64,000 bases of DNA from an uncultured Chloroflexota bacterium (GCA_902774215.1 CACYHU010000014.1:1-64000), one strand, 5' to 3'. Shown: positions 43,291-52,277, counted from the first letter of the stretch. Numbers and translations are program-made. Notes: generated from the sequence alone by a model not told the origin.

Positions 43291-44265
43291 TTATTTACCG
43301 GCTTCGATCATGATGTCAAACATCACGTAATCGGAAACGGGAACTTCACTTTCAACAGCGCCGGAGGCGATGAAGGCATCCTGCTGGACTTTGTAGTACC
43401 CTTCAATGGTTCCATCCTGAGCACCGGCAACGATCACATCGCTTGACGGCCAGTCCGCATCGCCTTCCTGGGCGATAGCGATTTCAAGATCAACACCGCA
43501 CTGGTTTGCGACCCACTGGGCGACCTGATCGAAGTTTTCAGGCTGTGAACCGTAATCCATCGCCTTATAAAGGGCACGGGCAAAGCGCAGAACGATGTCG
43601 GCATGTTCTTCAGCATAACCGCTCAGAACGATCCAGGAAGCGGGAGAAACGCTGCGGTTTGCGAAGGTGACATTGGAGCACAGGGAATAGATGTCATCCG
43701 GATCTGTGGCTATGATGGTGCCGGTGTTCGGGGACCAGGCGGCGGCAGCGTCGATGGAGCCAGAAACCATGGAGGAAACCAGAGAGGAAACTTCCATTTC
43801 ATAGGCTTCGATATCGTCGAAGGTCAGGCCTGCTTCTTCCAGCGCATACTGGAGGATCATTTCAGAGGATGTACCGGAGGCATAACCGATTTTCTTCCCC
43901 TTGAGGTCGGCATAGGATTCAATACCGCGGGAGTGGCGGGCAAGAACGTGGTCGGCGTTGCCGATCTGGCTGAGCATGAAAATTTTCGCGCGGCCCTGAA
44001 TGCAGAGCTTGTGGGCGCCGGGGCCGATATAGCCCATATCGATGGAACCGGATTCCATTGCGGCGATGATGGTCGGACCGTCGGCAAATTCTACCAGATG
44101 GACGTTCAGACCTTCTTCTTCAAAATAGCCCATGTTCACACCGGTGACAACGGACCAGAGGCTTGCGTAGTTCGGCATATAGGCGATGTTCAGGTCTTCC
44201 GCGCTGACTGCACAGAAGCTGAAGAGCAAGACCAGACCGAGCAGCAAAACAAATAACTTTTTCAT
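43291..44265 (-). CDS. ABC transporter substrate-binding protein, SsuA/TauA/ThiY type
   Basis: A 324-residue protein of the NMT1/SsuA/TauA class, which binds aliphatic sulfonates, taurine, nitrate or thiamine precursors. Signal peptide of ~22 residues (VSA-E), no lipobox. Family features: NIAYMPNYASLWSVVTGVNMGYFEEEGLNV, GSIDMGYIGPGAHKL, LKGKKIGYASGTSSEMIL, DAAAAWSPNTG. Last of three co-transcribed genes. No thiamine riboswitch or nitrate genes are seen, so the substrate is open; a sulfonate would link with the TSUP gene, but that is conjecture. Confidence 0.9.
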   Translation of the reverse strand: MKKLFVLLLGLVLLFSFCAVSAEDLNIAYMPNYASLWSVVTGVNMGYFEEEGLNVHLVEFADGPTIIAAMESGSIDMGYIGPGAHKLCIQGRAKIFMLSQIGNADHVLARHSRGIESYADLKGKKIGYASGTSSEMILQYALEEAGLTFDDIEAYEMEVSSLVSSMVSGSIDAAAAWSPNTGTIIATDPDDIYSLCSNVTFANRSVSPASWIVLSGYAEEHADIVLRFARALYKAMDYGSQPENFDQVAQWVANQCGVDLEIAIAQEGDADWPSSDVIVAGAQDGTIEGYYKVQQDAFIASGAVESEVPVSDYVMFDIMIEAGK

Positions 44266-44316
44266 GTGTTTTTCTCCTTTTTGTTTTTTATAAGCGATAT
44301 ATCGCTTTGATACACA

Positions 44317-45114
44317 TTATTTCCGGACTTCAAGATATTCCTGATAGACCTGGCTCCAGATGTGATTCTTGATCTCAATGAATTCCTGAGTCATTTTGGT
44401 TTCCTGTGTGCGCGGATAGGGAATGCTGATGTCAACGATTTCCTTGATCCGTCCGGGACGGGCGCTCATGATGACCACCCGCTGCGCCAGAATGATGGCT
44501 TCATCCACGTCATGGGTGATGAAGAAGCAGGTCTTGTTATGCTTTTCCCAGGTCTCCAGCAATTCAGTCTGAAGCTGGGTCCTGGTTTGCGCGTCAAGGG
44601 CGCCAAAAGGCTCATCCATCAACAGAACATCCGGTTCGGCAGCATAGGCGCGGGCAATGGCGACACGCTGTTTCATACCGCCGGAAAGCTCCTTGGGGTA
44701 GCTGTCCGCAAATTTCCCAAGGTCCACCATTTCCAGATATTCCATGGCTTTTTCCTTAGCCTCTTTTCCCTTGATACCCCGCATTTCCAGCGCGAACATC
44801 ACATTCTTTCGTACAGTCAGCCAGGGGAACAGCGCATACTGCTGGAAGACAACACCGCGTTCCGTACCGGTCCCGGTTACTTCCTTCCCGTCACAGTAAA
44901 CTTTCCCTTCTGTCGGTTCAAGCAGTCCCGCGATGATGTTCAGCAGTGTGGATTTCCCGCAGCCGGAGGGACCGACGACGCAGATAAATTCATTGTCATG
45001 AATGTCGAGGCTGACACCGTTCAGGGCGACCATTTCCCCATTCCGGCCGTTGTATTTTTTGATGACATTGTCTATTTTGACGCGTACAGGGCGTTCATCT
45101 ATTTTATTGTTCAT
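44317..45114 (-). CDS. ABC transporter ATPase, SsuB/TauB type
   Basis: A 265-residue ATPase. Walker A GPSGCGKST (~45-53), Q-loop FQQYALFPWLTV, signature LSGGMKQR, Walker B LLMDEPFGALD, His-loop FFITHDVDEA. This close pattern (ALFPWLTVRKNV, FGALDAQTR) is that of NitT/TauT importers. The ATG overlaps the permease stop (TGATG), so the two are coupled; a longer frame starting inside the permease gene is less likely. The binding-protein gene follows 51 bp downstream. Confidence 0.94.
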   Translation of the reverse strand: MNNKIDERPVRVKIDNVIKKYNGRNGEMVALNGVSLDIHDNEFICVVGPSGCGKSTLLNIIAGLLEPTEGKVYCDGKEVTGTGTERGVVFQQYALFPWLTVRKNVMFALEMRGIKGKEAKEKAMEYLEMVDLGKFADSYPKELSGGMKQRVAIARAYAAEPDVLLMDEPFGALDAQTRTQLQTELLETWEKHNKTCFFITHDVDEAIILAQRVVIMSARPGRIKEIVDISIPYPRTQETKMTQEFIEIKNHIWSQVYQEYLEVRK

Positions 45115-45926
45115 CAGATTTCCCGTTTCTCCTGCCATGATGTCAGCTTCCTTTCCAGATATTTAATAAGTTTTTCAACGCAGATGCCGATGATACCGAT
45201 CAGTATCACGTACAGGAGCATTGGTGCAGATTCGAAACTGTTGTTCAGACTGCGTATCCTCATTCCCAGACCGGCGGTTGCGCCGGTGGATTCAGCCGCG
45301 ATCAGGGTGGTGAGTGCCACGGAAGCACCCAGCCGGACGGCAGTGAGAATGAACGGTGTGGTCGCGGGGAAAATGACGCGGACAAAGATATCTCTGTCCT
45401 TCGCTCCCAAAACACGGGCGGCTTTGATCAATGTCTCATCAACGTTGATCACACCCTGAAAGATCGTGATGCACATCGTCAGAAAACATGCGATCCAGAT
45501 CACGATCACCTGCGGTTTGAAACCAACGCCGGCAGCGATAACGATCAGCGGGACATAGGCAAGAGGCGGAATATTTCGGATAAACTGGATCCAGGGCTCG
45601 ATCACATAGCGGACCGGTTTATACCATGCCATCAGAAAGGCCACAGGGATAGCGGTGACAAATCCGAGAATATAGCCGACCGTGACAGAACGCAGCGATG
45701 AAGCGATGTCCCCGAAGAGTTTCCCACGGTCGATCATTGTCTTGATGCTGCCGAAGACTTTGATCGCGTTCGGAAACGCTCTGGAAGTGGAGGGCAGGAC
45801 GGAAAGCAGCGTCCACAGCCCCAGCGCGACTGCAAGGGATATGAACAGCCATACCCAATGCGGAATGTTGTCTGCCCAGTTGGTATTCTTCCCTGACTGT
45901 TTTGCCGTTTGATTCTTTGTGGTCAT
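45114..45926 (-). CDS. ABC transporter permease, SsuC/TauC type
   Basis: A 270-residue permease with six helices. The NitT/TauT EAA loop is DETLIKAARVLGAKDRDIFVRVIFPATTPFILT (~160-192), with the signature FIRNIPPLAYVPLIVIAAGVG. The ATG follows GGAGG. First gene of the operon. The upstream region holds an AT-rich near-palindrome at 46002-46020 similar to sites near the ROK gene. Confidence 0.93.
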   Translation of the reverse strand: MTTKNQTAKQSGKNTNWADNIPHWVWLFISLAVALGLWTLLSVLPSTSRAFPNAIKVFGSIKTMIDRGKLFGDIASSLRSVTVGYILGFVTAIPVAFLMAWYKPVRYVIEPWIQFIRNIPPLAYVPLIVIAAGVGFKPQVIVIWIACFLTMCITIFQGVINVDETLIKAARVLGAKDRDIFVRVIFPATTPFILTAVRLGASVALTTLIAAESTGATAGLGMRIRSLNNSFESAPMLLYVILIGIIGICVEKLIKYLERKLTSWQEKREI

Positions 45927-46001
45927 ACAGCCTCCATTCTTGTTAATTTGACAATAAGGTGCAATTATTTGATTTTAATACCTTTTAAAACATTATATCA
46001 T

Positions 46002-46020
46002 ATTAATTCAGTAAATTAAT
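46002..46020. promoter_or_regulatory. Candidate operator ATTAATTCAGTAAATTAAT
   Basis: Near-palindrome about 80 bp before the SsuC-like gene. It shares AATTCARTRAA with 34842 and 40400. Confidence 0.4.
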
Positions 46021-46274
46021 TATAAGGTGACTACAGAAAATAAACTTGTGAATTTATTTGTTTTTTTCCCGGGAACTTCATCATTCAGACATATTTTCGG
46101 AAGAATTGAAAATTTTGCTGAATCATTCCCTCTGAGTCATTTACTTAAAGTAGAAAATAAAATAGCCATAAAATAACAGAACAGGTACTTCCCTGAACGG
46201 GACATAAAATGATCCGGTTCCGCGATCCCGGCAATTTACGGTTTTTCGGGCAGATACCCGTTTGAATATCTGCA

Positions 46275-46305
46275 AATTCCCGGACTGTTATCCTGTCCGG
46301 GAATT
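46275..46305 (-). terminator. Hairpin downstream of the DUF6512 gene
   Basis: Perfect 11-bp arms AATTCCCGGAC and GTCCGGGAATT, loop of 9; only a short T run follows on the minus strand. Confidence 0.5.
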
Positions 46306-46339
46306 CGTTCAAAAAATCTGTCTGAAATAGGGTAAGTTA

Positions 46340-46861
46340 TTAAAAACCTTCGTTATCCAAAAAGACATATCCGGGACCGGGATGATAGGGCAGATAGATG
46401 ATCCCGCCCGTGACAATCACAGCGGCAATGATCCAAACGGGCAATGCTTTTTGGCACCATTTCTGCCGGGCAAACAGGTAAGCCAGCAGGGAGAAAAAAA
46501 TCATAAAAGTGATAAATAAAAAGATATCCAAAATCAGAATGCTGGTAACCGTGAATGACTGGTATATTGCGAACACTCCGACTATTGCCAGCATATCAAT
46601 TATGCCGCTGAGAACGAATCCGCCAAAGTACCCCGGGTTCTTTTTCGTTATGGATAAAATGATGCCGGTGACAAGGAATGGATACCAGATCATCTTCATG
46701 TGTTCCCAGGACGTTTCATTTACGGGAAAAACAATACCCAAAATTTTCATAACCTCATCATTGTTTACGAGATCGCGGACAAAATGCATAGAGCTTCCGA
46801 CAATGACCATGATAACGATTGGAATGATCTCCGAATGATATTTTTTCCAGACTTTTTTCAT
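46340..46861 (-). CDS. DUF6512 family membrane protein
   Basis: A 173-residue integral membrane protein with five predicted helices. The family-typical stretch PVNETSWEHMKMIWYPFL lies after the first helix (~50-67). Function is unknown; the family is common in Clostridia. The start at 46861 (MKKVWKKYHSEIIPI) is supported by AGAAGG upstream; the frame is open for 11 more codons. Monocistronic, no informative neighbours. Confidence 0.75.
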   Translation of the reverse strand: MKKVWKKYHSEIIPIVIMVIVGSSMHFVRDLVNNDEVMKILGIVFPVNETSWEHMKMIWYPFLVTGIILSITKKNPGYFGGFVLSGIIDMLAIVGVFAIYQSFTVTSILILDIFLFITFMIFFSLLAYLFARQKWCQKALPVWIIAAVIVTGGIIYLPYHPGPGYVFLDNEGF

Positions 46862-47283
46862 AATTACCTTCTGCCGGATCATTATGAGTTTCATTTTTAC
46901 TGTCTTTTACCTGATTTGTATTTGTTCAGAACCGGGTGATGCGTTCTGAACAGGTACACTGATTTTATCGAATTTCAGGAGCTCCGGTAACAGACCCGGT
47001 AAATTATTATATTTTTATTAATTACTTCGGAACTGAAATTATAATGTAAAATTATTATAACGTAAAAACCTGACACATGCAAAACCGGTTATTCATTCGG
47101 GAAATATAAGGATTCTGACAATAGAAGAGCCGGAGAGAGAATGTGCTTCGTAGAGGTTCGGGAAGAAAGTTTGTTTGATCAGTGTTCCTTTTTGATCAGG
47201 CTGATCTGTCAGAGGAATTGATATTATTATAATATCAGGTTCCCTTTATAAGGACCCCGATAAACAGAAAAAGGGATAAAGAA
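46862..47283. other. Intergenic region, divergent promoters
   Basis: AT-rich between divergent genes, with several TATAAT-like stretches (for example 47040-47060 and 47222-47234) but no convincing -35 partner. No gene, hairpin or repeat was recognised. Confidence 0.35.
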
Positions 47284-50094
47284 ATGTTTCCAAAAGCAAA
47301 GCAGGAAGAGCAGCCGAAAGATCCGTCAGTTCAAAAGGAATCTGTTGCGGAGAATAATTCTCTCCAGCCGATCGGGAATCAGGCTTCGCAGGGTATGCCG
47401 CTTGTGGATCCGGGTGCCGGCAATGAGGCGATGAATGCTCAGTTATTGGATCAGGCGCTGAATATCATCAATGATCAGGAACCTGAGGGCGGGGCGCTTC
47501 TGGAACAGGAACCTGAGGGCGAGGAGCCACAGGTCAAGGATGTCTATTATGACCAGATGGAACAGAAGCCTCTTTTCTATCAGGATCCTGAGGAGGAGGA
47601 AAAGGTCAAGGAAAAGGCAGAGGATGAGGATGATCCGCTGAACATGTCCATGATCGTCCAAAGACCCAAGAGGAGAAATGTAAAAAAAGGCGCCAAAAAA
47701 AAGAAAAAGAGCTCGAAAAAAAATAAAGATATCAATCAGATCAATAATCAGATGAAGACCATCGGCGGTCTGAACTTCAACGTACAGAAGCTGCCCGCGC
47801 GGGCAAAGACCAGCGGCTGGCGCCGTTTTCTGACCGGTACAGCCAAATTCTTCGGGTCTACATTGGGAAAAGCCATCAATGTTGTTCAGAATTTTTTCCG
47901 CGGCACTTATTTTACAAAAAAATACCGGCAGTCGCAGAGTAATGATACGGAAAATGAGGTAATCACTCAGGAAGCACGAACACATGACATGATCCCGGGC
48001 TGGGACGGAGCAAAATTTGAAAAAAATCCGGGACCGAATCAGGAAGATGACATCATGGCAGATTTCCGCCGGGTTCCGACTGTCTGGTCCTATGTTACGG
48101 CCGGAAAAGCAGAAGATGCAGAGGGAAATCCGCTTCCTCCGAAGATCTCAGTGAATGTGTCTCAGCCGAAAGAAGCGGTGGATCAGACAATGTCGGGATT
48201 GGAGATGGGGCACTCCGGCCTTGGATTGGAATACAGCCGCTACAGCCAGATCTCAGGACGTTATGAACGGTATGCGCTGAAATACGGTTATTATCAGGCC
48301 GGGGCGAATCTGAATACAACATCCCTCGGCAGCACAAGAGGCGGAAGATTTCCGGGACAGTTGATGGATGAAAGGAATGCATCCTGGGACATGAGCCGCA
48401 CATTTCCTGCCAAAACCAAACAGATCAACGCTATTATCAAGGCTTCGGAAACCTATGCGGACGGAGGATACAACGGCCTTACCCGCAACTGCACAACATT
48501 CGTAAAAGATATGGTCCAGAATGTTGCTCATCTTCCGGTGCCGGGCAATATTTTCAAGATGGAAAATCCCAGCGTCAGCTCTTTGGCAAATTTCGGTGTT
48601 TTTGCCGGTGTCGCCCATGATACCAACGCGAAGATCGGCGTGGAAAACCGTCTGGAAGAATTATCCACGCAGGAAGACAAGTCTTATGCCGGATACGGCA
48701 ATAAGCGCGTTACGAAGCAGGATTACAGAAATTACAAGGAACATCAAAACGATCAGAACACCGTTAATTCTCTGGCTGATATACCAAATGCCGTTGCGGA
48801 AAATATGCGGCGGCTGGAGGGGGATAAATCCGGTACTGCCACCATGAACAGTTATCTGGGTACGATGGAAGACCTTAACACCGAGGCAAAATTACCGGAT
48901 TATATAAACGCTCTCCGGAGCGAACAAACGAAGCTGAGGGATGTGATCCTGCAAATCACAGGAAAAAGAGATATGAATGAACTTTTCGCTTCGGTCAATG
49001 GATCAATTGAAGCGATGGCGCTCCTCGCCGGTATCCAAAACACATTTCAGCCGCTGACAAACCTGATCAGTGATATAAAGAGTCCCAGGAGAATGCGGTT
49101 GACAAGGGCTCAATTGGATGAAGAAATCAACGACCTGAATACACTGCTGTACAAAGTTTTCGGTAATGACAAACGGCTGCATGTTCCCGTGATGCATATG
49201 ATCTCCCTGCTGAAAAATGCCGCGGATTTTGTTGACAGATTATATGCCAAAAGCAACTACGGTGCGGACAGGGACGGCGATCTCGGTGATATCCGCGGCA
49301 AGGTAAAGTCAACTGAATACAATGCCAAAATAGAGCAGGAAGATATCAGTGTTAAAATGACACCAAGCCAGTATGAAGCCTATATCCAGGTCTACAAGAA
49401 TCCGGAGATTGCGATCAGGAAGTGCTTCGAACTTGAAAGGCTGAAGCGTATCAGCAAGATGTCATCACGGTCTCTCACAAGCCGGGAGAAAGCGGAATTA
49501 TATAAAGGCGAACGAATGGAAAAACTCGCCGATCAATTCGATCGTGCTCATGATTATATGCTTGAAAAGACTTCTTATTCCCAGCAGGATGTCGACTATG
49601 CTTTTTCACTTGGAAATAAGGAGGCAGAAGGCAAGGCAAGCGGTGATATTCTCGAACACACGACATCGATGGTCTATAAAGCCCTGATCCTGGAGAAGAT
49701 TTTCGGCGGGATGAAACAGCGCTTTCTGAACCATGTCAGTGATGAGGAAGCAGATAATATTGATAATCTTCAGACATGGCTGGATGATGATGTATACACA
49801 TGTATCAACAGAAAAAAAGATGATGTCAGGAGCGTTATGAAGGCTATGATGCGGAATGCCTCGAAAGACTCGAAGGGAGATTTCATGCAGCTGGAAGGTA
49901 ATTTTTATGGATTGATTCAGATCAACTGGCTTGATCGGATTTTCACTACAAATATACCGGAATCCGGTCCGTTAAGTAAAATGAGAGAAGCTTATCGGGA
50001 TTGCTGGGGAAATATTTCGAATAAAGAAGATTCACGCACGAATATACTGATCAAGTCATTAATGAAAGAGGTCTTCAGCGAGGTGGAACACTGA
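47284..50094 (+). CDS. Large protein with possible permuted papain-like (NlpC/P60-superfamily) domain
   Basis: A 936-residue protein; I do not recognise a named family. Residues 1-125 are acidic, low-complexity and disordered-looking, with a repeated QEPEGG/QEPEGE. A basic block (~127-149, mostly Lys) follows, then an amphipathic stretch (~175-215). A domain at ~290-430 has MGHSGLGLEYSRYS (His 310) before LTRNCTTFVKDM (Cys 403), the order of catalytic His and Cys in circularly permuted papain-like enzymes. The remaining ~500 residues are helical and charged. No signal peptide or membrane helix. Start set by the reading frame, with AAAGGGATAAAGAA before the ATG. Possibly an effector or polymorphic-toxin-like protein; no secretion or immunity genes are visible. 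Confidence 0.6.
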   Translation: MFPKAKQEEQPKDPSVQKESVAENNSLQPIGNQASQGMPLVDPGAGNEAMNAQLLDQALNIINDQEPEGGALLEQEPEGEEPQVKDVYYDQMEQKPLFYQDPEEEEKVKEKAEDEDDPLNMSMIVQRPKRRNVKKGAKKKKKSSKKNKDINQINNQMKTIGGLNFNVQKLPARAKTSGWRRFLTGTAKFFGSTLGKAINVVQNFFRGTYFTKKYRQSQSNDTENEVITQEARTHDMIPGWDGAKFEKNPGPNQEDDIMADFRRVPTVWSYVTAGKAEDAEGNPLPPKISVNVSQPKEAVDQTMSGLEMGHSGLGLEYSRYSQISGRYERYALKYGYYQAGANLNTTSLGSTRGGRFPGQLMDERNASWDMSRTFPAKTKQINAIIKASETYADGGYNGLTRNCTTFVKDMVQNVAHLPVPGNIFKMENPSVSSLANFGVFAGVAHDTNAKIGVENRLEELSTQEDKSYAGYGNKRVTKQDYRNYKEHQNDQNTVNSLADIPNAVAENMRRLEGDKSGTATMNSYLGTMEDLNTEAKLPDYINALRSEQTKLRDVILQITGKRDMNELFASVNGSIEAMALLAGIQNTFQPLTNLISDIKSPRRMRLTRAQLDEEINDLNTLLYKVFGNDKRLHVPVMHMISLLKNAADFVDRLYAKSNYGADRDGDLGDIRGKVKSTEYNAKIEQEDISVKMTPSQYEAYIQVYKNPEIAIRKCFELERLKRISKMSSRSLTSREKAELYKGERMEKLADQFDRAHDYMLEKTSYSQQDVDYAFSLGNKEAEGKASGDILEHTTSMVYKALILEKIFGGMKQRFLNHVSDEEADNIDNLQTWLDDDVYTCINRKKDDVRSVMKAMMRNASKDSKGDFMQLEGNFYGLIQINWLDRIFTTNIPESGPLSKMREAYRDCWGNISNKEDSRTNILIKSLMKEVFSEVEH

Positions 50095-50169
50095 TTTCCG
50101 GCAGCAGAGTCAAACGGAACGGCTGCGCGGGAAACGGGCGGAACGTTGTTTCGTAATTAATGGAAAACT

Positions 50170-50679
50170 ATGAACATTGAAGTTATTGAAAAGGAAGAGC
50201 TTTCGCAGTATGAGAATCTGATCCTGCCGTATATCTATGAAGAACTGGATGACAGCGGCGGGGAACTTTCCGAAAATAATTATCTCTGCCTGGCGGCCTC
50301 TGCGGAAAATGAAAAGGGGAGCCTCGTCCCGGTTTCCGTGCTGGTGATGCTGCTGGAAGCCAATTTGGATCTGGCCGTACTCAGTATATATACCCTGCCG
50401 GAGTACCGCCGTCAGGGGATCGCTTCCAGACTGCTGGACAAAGCCCTGTTCGTCGCCCGACGGCTCTTTGTTTTTGAGGAAGGCGAAGACGAGGATTTCA
50501 TCAACCTGAAAGCGATCTACCGCCTTTCGGATGAATTCAGGATCCCGTTTGAAGAATTTCTGAAGAAAAACAATTTTACCGATTTTTACCTGCTCGATGA
50601 ACACGATGACCCGCAGGTCCGGGCCGCGATCGAAGAGGTCCGCTTCTATAAGACGAAGGAAGATCACCCTGAAAACTGA
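50170..50679 (+). CDS. GNAT family N-acetyltransferase
   Basis: A 169-residue GNAT fold enzyme transferring an acyl group from acyl-CoA to an unknown acceptor. The coenzyme A pyrophosphate loop is visible as TLPEYRRQGIASRLLDKAL (~76-94), preceded by the beta-strand VSVLVMLLEANLDLAVLSIY. The N-terminus is acidic. It lies 75 bp after the 936-residue protein gene on the same strand and may be co-transcribed, but no functional link is evident. A MITE-like repeat follows 60 bp downstream. Confidence 0.85.
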   Translation: MNIEVIEKEELSQYENLILPYIYEELDDSGGELSENNYLCLAASAENEKGSLVPVSVLVMLLEANLDLAVLSIYTLPEYRRQGIASRLLDKALFVARRLFVFEEGEDEDFINLKAIYRLSDEFRIPFEEFLKKNNFTDFYLLDEHDDPQVRAAIEEVRFYKTKEDHPEN

Positions 50680-50739
50680 AGCTTTCTGACATAGTGACTA
50701 TTGGATGAGCGGTTTGGCAGCAGACCGCTCTTTTTTTAT

Positions 50740-50824
50740 GGAAGCGCTGATTTACTCAGTTTGCGTCAACAGAACAGGCTGCATCGACTCATTTTATACG
50801 AGACAGTCAATAATCAGTGTTTCC
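50740..50824. repeat. MITE-like element, copy 2 (85 bp)
   Basis: Terminal inverted repeats GGAAGCGCTGATT / AATCAGTGTTTCC. Same as copy 1 (11420-11538), except for a 34-bp internal deletion between GTC motifs and a few substitutions. Confidence 0.8.
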
Positions 50825-50912
50825 TTATAACTGAAAACATCCTTTCAAAAGTATCCCCTGTTATAATCGGATGGAAAGCTTATTTATATCGCAGTCTGCG
50901 GAGATGTATCTG

Positions 50913-51443
50913 ATGAATGATATTACACTTATTCCATTAGAGCAGGATGATCGCGAGCAGTTCATCTTTGATAACCGGGAGGCATTCAACTACGTTGCAC
51001 TTGAAGAATTCGGCCTCCGTGATGATCATTTCGAGGAAGAGGGGGAGATCATTTCCCGTGAAACCATTGAACAGTCCATCGACACCGGCGAAGCTTACCG
51101 TATTATGTGCGGAGATGAAAAAGCCGGCGGAGTGGTTATAAAAACGGACGGTGAGCGGGGCGATCTGGAATTGCTCTTCGTATCTCCAAAGATCCACAGC
51201 AAAGGGATCGGGTACGCTGCATGGTGCCTGGTGGAGAAGCTTCACCCTGAAGTAAAAATCTGGGAAACAGTTACACCGTATTTCGAAAAGCGCAATATCC
51301 ATTTCTATGTTAATCGCTGCGGATTTCACATCGTGGAGTTCTTCAACAGCCATCATCCTGATCCGAACGATCCGGAAATGGCTGTGCAGACTGACGGGCA
51401 GTTTCAGGATGGCATGTTTCGTTTTGTAAAGGAGATCAAATAG
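50913..51443 (+). CDS. GNAT family N-acetyltransferase (second)
   Basis: A 176-residue GNAT protein. The CoA loop is degenerate but placeable: VSPKIHSKGIGYAAWCLVEKL (~86-106), followed by WETVTPYFEKRNIHFYVNRCGFHIVEFF, the C-terminal strand-helix typical of the fold. The start at 50913 follows GGAG by 9 nt; in-frame ATG and earlier codons exist upstream. It lies between MITE-like copies 2 and 3, whose ends are 89 and 4 bp away, so its cassette may have been shaped by these repeats. Acceptor unknown. Confidence 0.85.
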   Translation: MNDITLIPLEQDDREQFIFDNREAFNYVALEEFGLRDDHFEEEGEIISRETIEQSIDTGEAYRIMCGDEKAGGVVIKTDGERGDLELLFVSPKIHSKGIGYAAWCLVEKLHPEVKIWETVTPYFEKRNIHFYVNRCGFHIVEFFNSHHPDPNDPEMAVQTDGQFQDGMFRFVKEIK

Positions 51444-51446
51444 TCA

Positions 51447-51548
51447 GGAAAACGCTGATTTATTCAGCCTGAGTCAGGAGGGCCTGATTCCGCTGACACA
51501 TTTTGAGGAGGAGAACAGGGCGCTTCGGCTCATTCTCTGATCAGTGTC
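51447..51548. repeat. MITE-like element, copy 3, diverged
   Basis: Left end GGAAAACGCTGATTTATTCAG and right end CTGATCAGTGTCC keep the inverted ends of copies 1 and 2; the interior is diverged (GACACATTTTGAGG, GAACAGGGC). It lies 4 bp after the second GNAT stop and reaches into the leader of the HD gene. Confidence 0.6.
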
Positions 51549-51579
51549 CGGTAAAATCGGGGTTTTGGGAGTTAAGATT

Positions 51580-52167
51580 ATGGATGTTCGGGATTATTTG
51601 GATATTTTGCATGTTGCGGAGAGATTAAAGGACACCCCGCGTCATTGTACGACCACGAAAGGAAGAACGGAAAGTGTTGCGGAACACAGCTGGCGGATAT
51701 CGCTGATGGCGTTCCTTTTACGCCATGAATTTCCGGAGGCTGATATCGACAAAGTGATTAGGATGTGCCTGATACATGATCTTGGTGAGTGTTTTACCGG
51801 GGATATTCCGGCATTTGTAAAAACAGACAGCGACAGAGATATAGAAGACTCACTGTTAAACCGGTGGGTAAAAAGCCTGCCCGAGGAGATATCGGCAGAT
51901 ATGGAATTGCTGTATGCTGAAATGGACGCACAAAAAACTGTCGAGGCAAAAATTTATAAATCGCTCGATAAGCTTGAGGCTTTGATACAGCATAATGAGT
52001 CTCCGCTTGATACATGGTCTGAAAATGAGTATGAACTCAATAAGACTTATGCGTATGATACGGTTGCGTTCTCAAGCTGGCTTACAGAATTAAGAAACGC
52101 TGTGCTTGAAGATACCCTGGAAAAAATCAGCAAAGGGAGTCAGGCTGCTTCGGCTCATTCTCTGTGA
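51580..52167 (+). CDS. HD-domain phosphohydrolase (YfbR/HDDC2-like)
   Basis: A 195-residue HD-superfamily metal phosphohydrolase. Metal ligands: His in AEHSWRISL (~35), His-Asp in CLIHDLGE (~64-65) and a distal Asp in the KSLDKLEALIQH region (~137). Its size and the motif HDLGECFTGDIP match the YfbR/HDDC2 group, whose members dephosphorylate 5'-deoxynucleotides. The ATG at 51580 is 8 nt after GGGAG. The last residues (QAASAHSL) are encoded by a repeat fragment (52141-52192), so the original C-terminus may have been replaced. Confidence 0.85.
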   Translation: MDVRDYLDILHVAERLKDTPRHCTTTKGRTESVAEHSWRISLMAFLLRHEFPEADIDKVIRMCLIHDLGECFTGDIPAFVKTDSDRDIEDSLLNRWVKSLPEEISADMELLYAEMDAQKTVEAKIYKSLDKLEALIQHNESPLDTWSENEYELNKTYAYDTVAFSSWLTELRNAVLEDTLEKISKGSQAASAHSL

Positions 52168-52192
52168 AACAGCCGATGATCAGTGTGTTCCT
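52141..52192. repeat. Partial MITE-like fragment, copy 4
   Basis: CTTCGGCTCATTCTCTG and GATCAGTGTGTTCC match the right part of copy 3. It supplies the 3' end and stop of the HD gene. Confidence 0.5.
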
Positions 52193-52200
52193 GAAATACA

Positions 52201-52277
52201 GAAAAAGGTAACCCCGCTTTTTGCGGGTGAGTCAGAAAAAGAGCCCTGAAACACAGCGGGGGTATGGGGGGCGAAGC
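52201..52277 (+). repeat. Inverted repeat flanking the SpoIIE-type gene, left copy
   Basis: About 75 bp (GGTAACC...GCGGGTGAGTC...AAGAGCCC...CACAGCGGGGGTATGGGGG) matches the reverse complement of 53884-53957. It contains a CCCGC-TTTTT-GCGGG hairpin. Confidence 0.75.

Larger units (their letters stand above)
45927..46339. other. Intergenic region with promoter and hairpin
   Basis: AT-rich DNA at 45945-46030 carries the Ssu-type operon control region, including the candidate operator at 46002-46020. A perfect hairpin at 46275-46305 (AATTCCCGGAC / GTCCGGGAATT) lies downstream of the DUF6512 gene, as a terminator with a poor T run. No gene is visible. Confidence 0.5.

Noticed and set aside
45927..46060. 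Thiamine or other riboswitch upstream of the Ssu/ThiY-type operon
   Set aside because: The region is AT-rich without conserved aptamer motifs such as CTGAGA plus ACCTGA in the right order.
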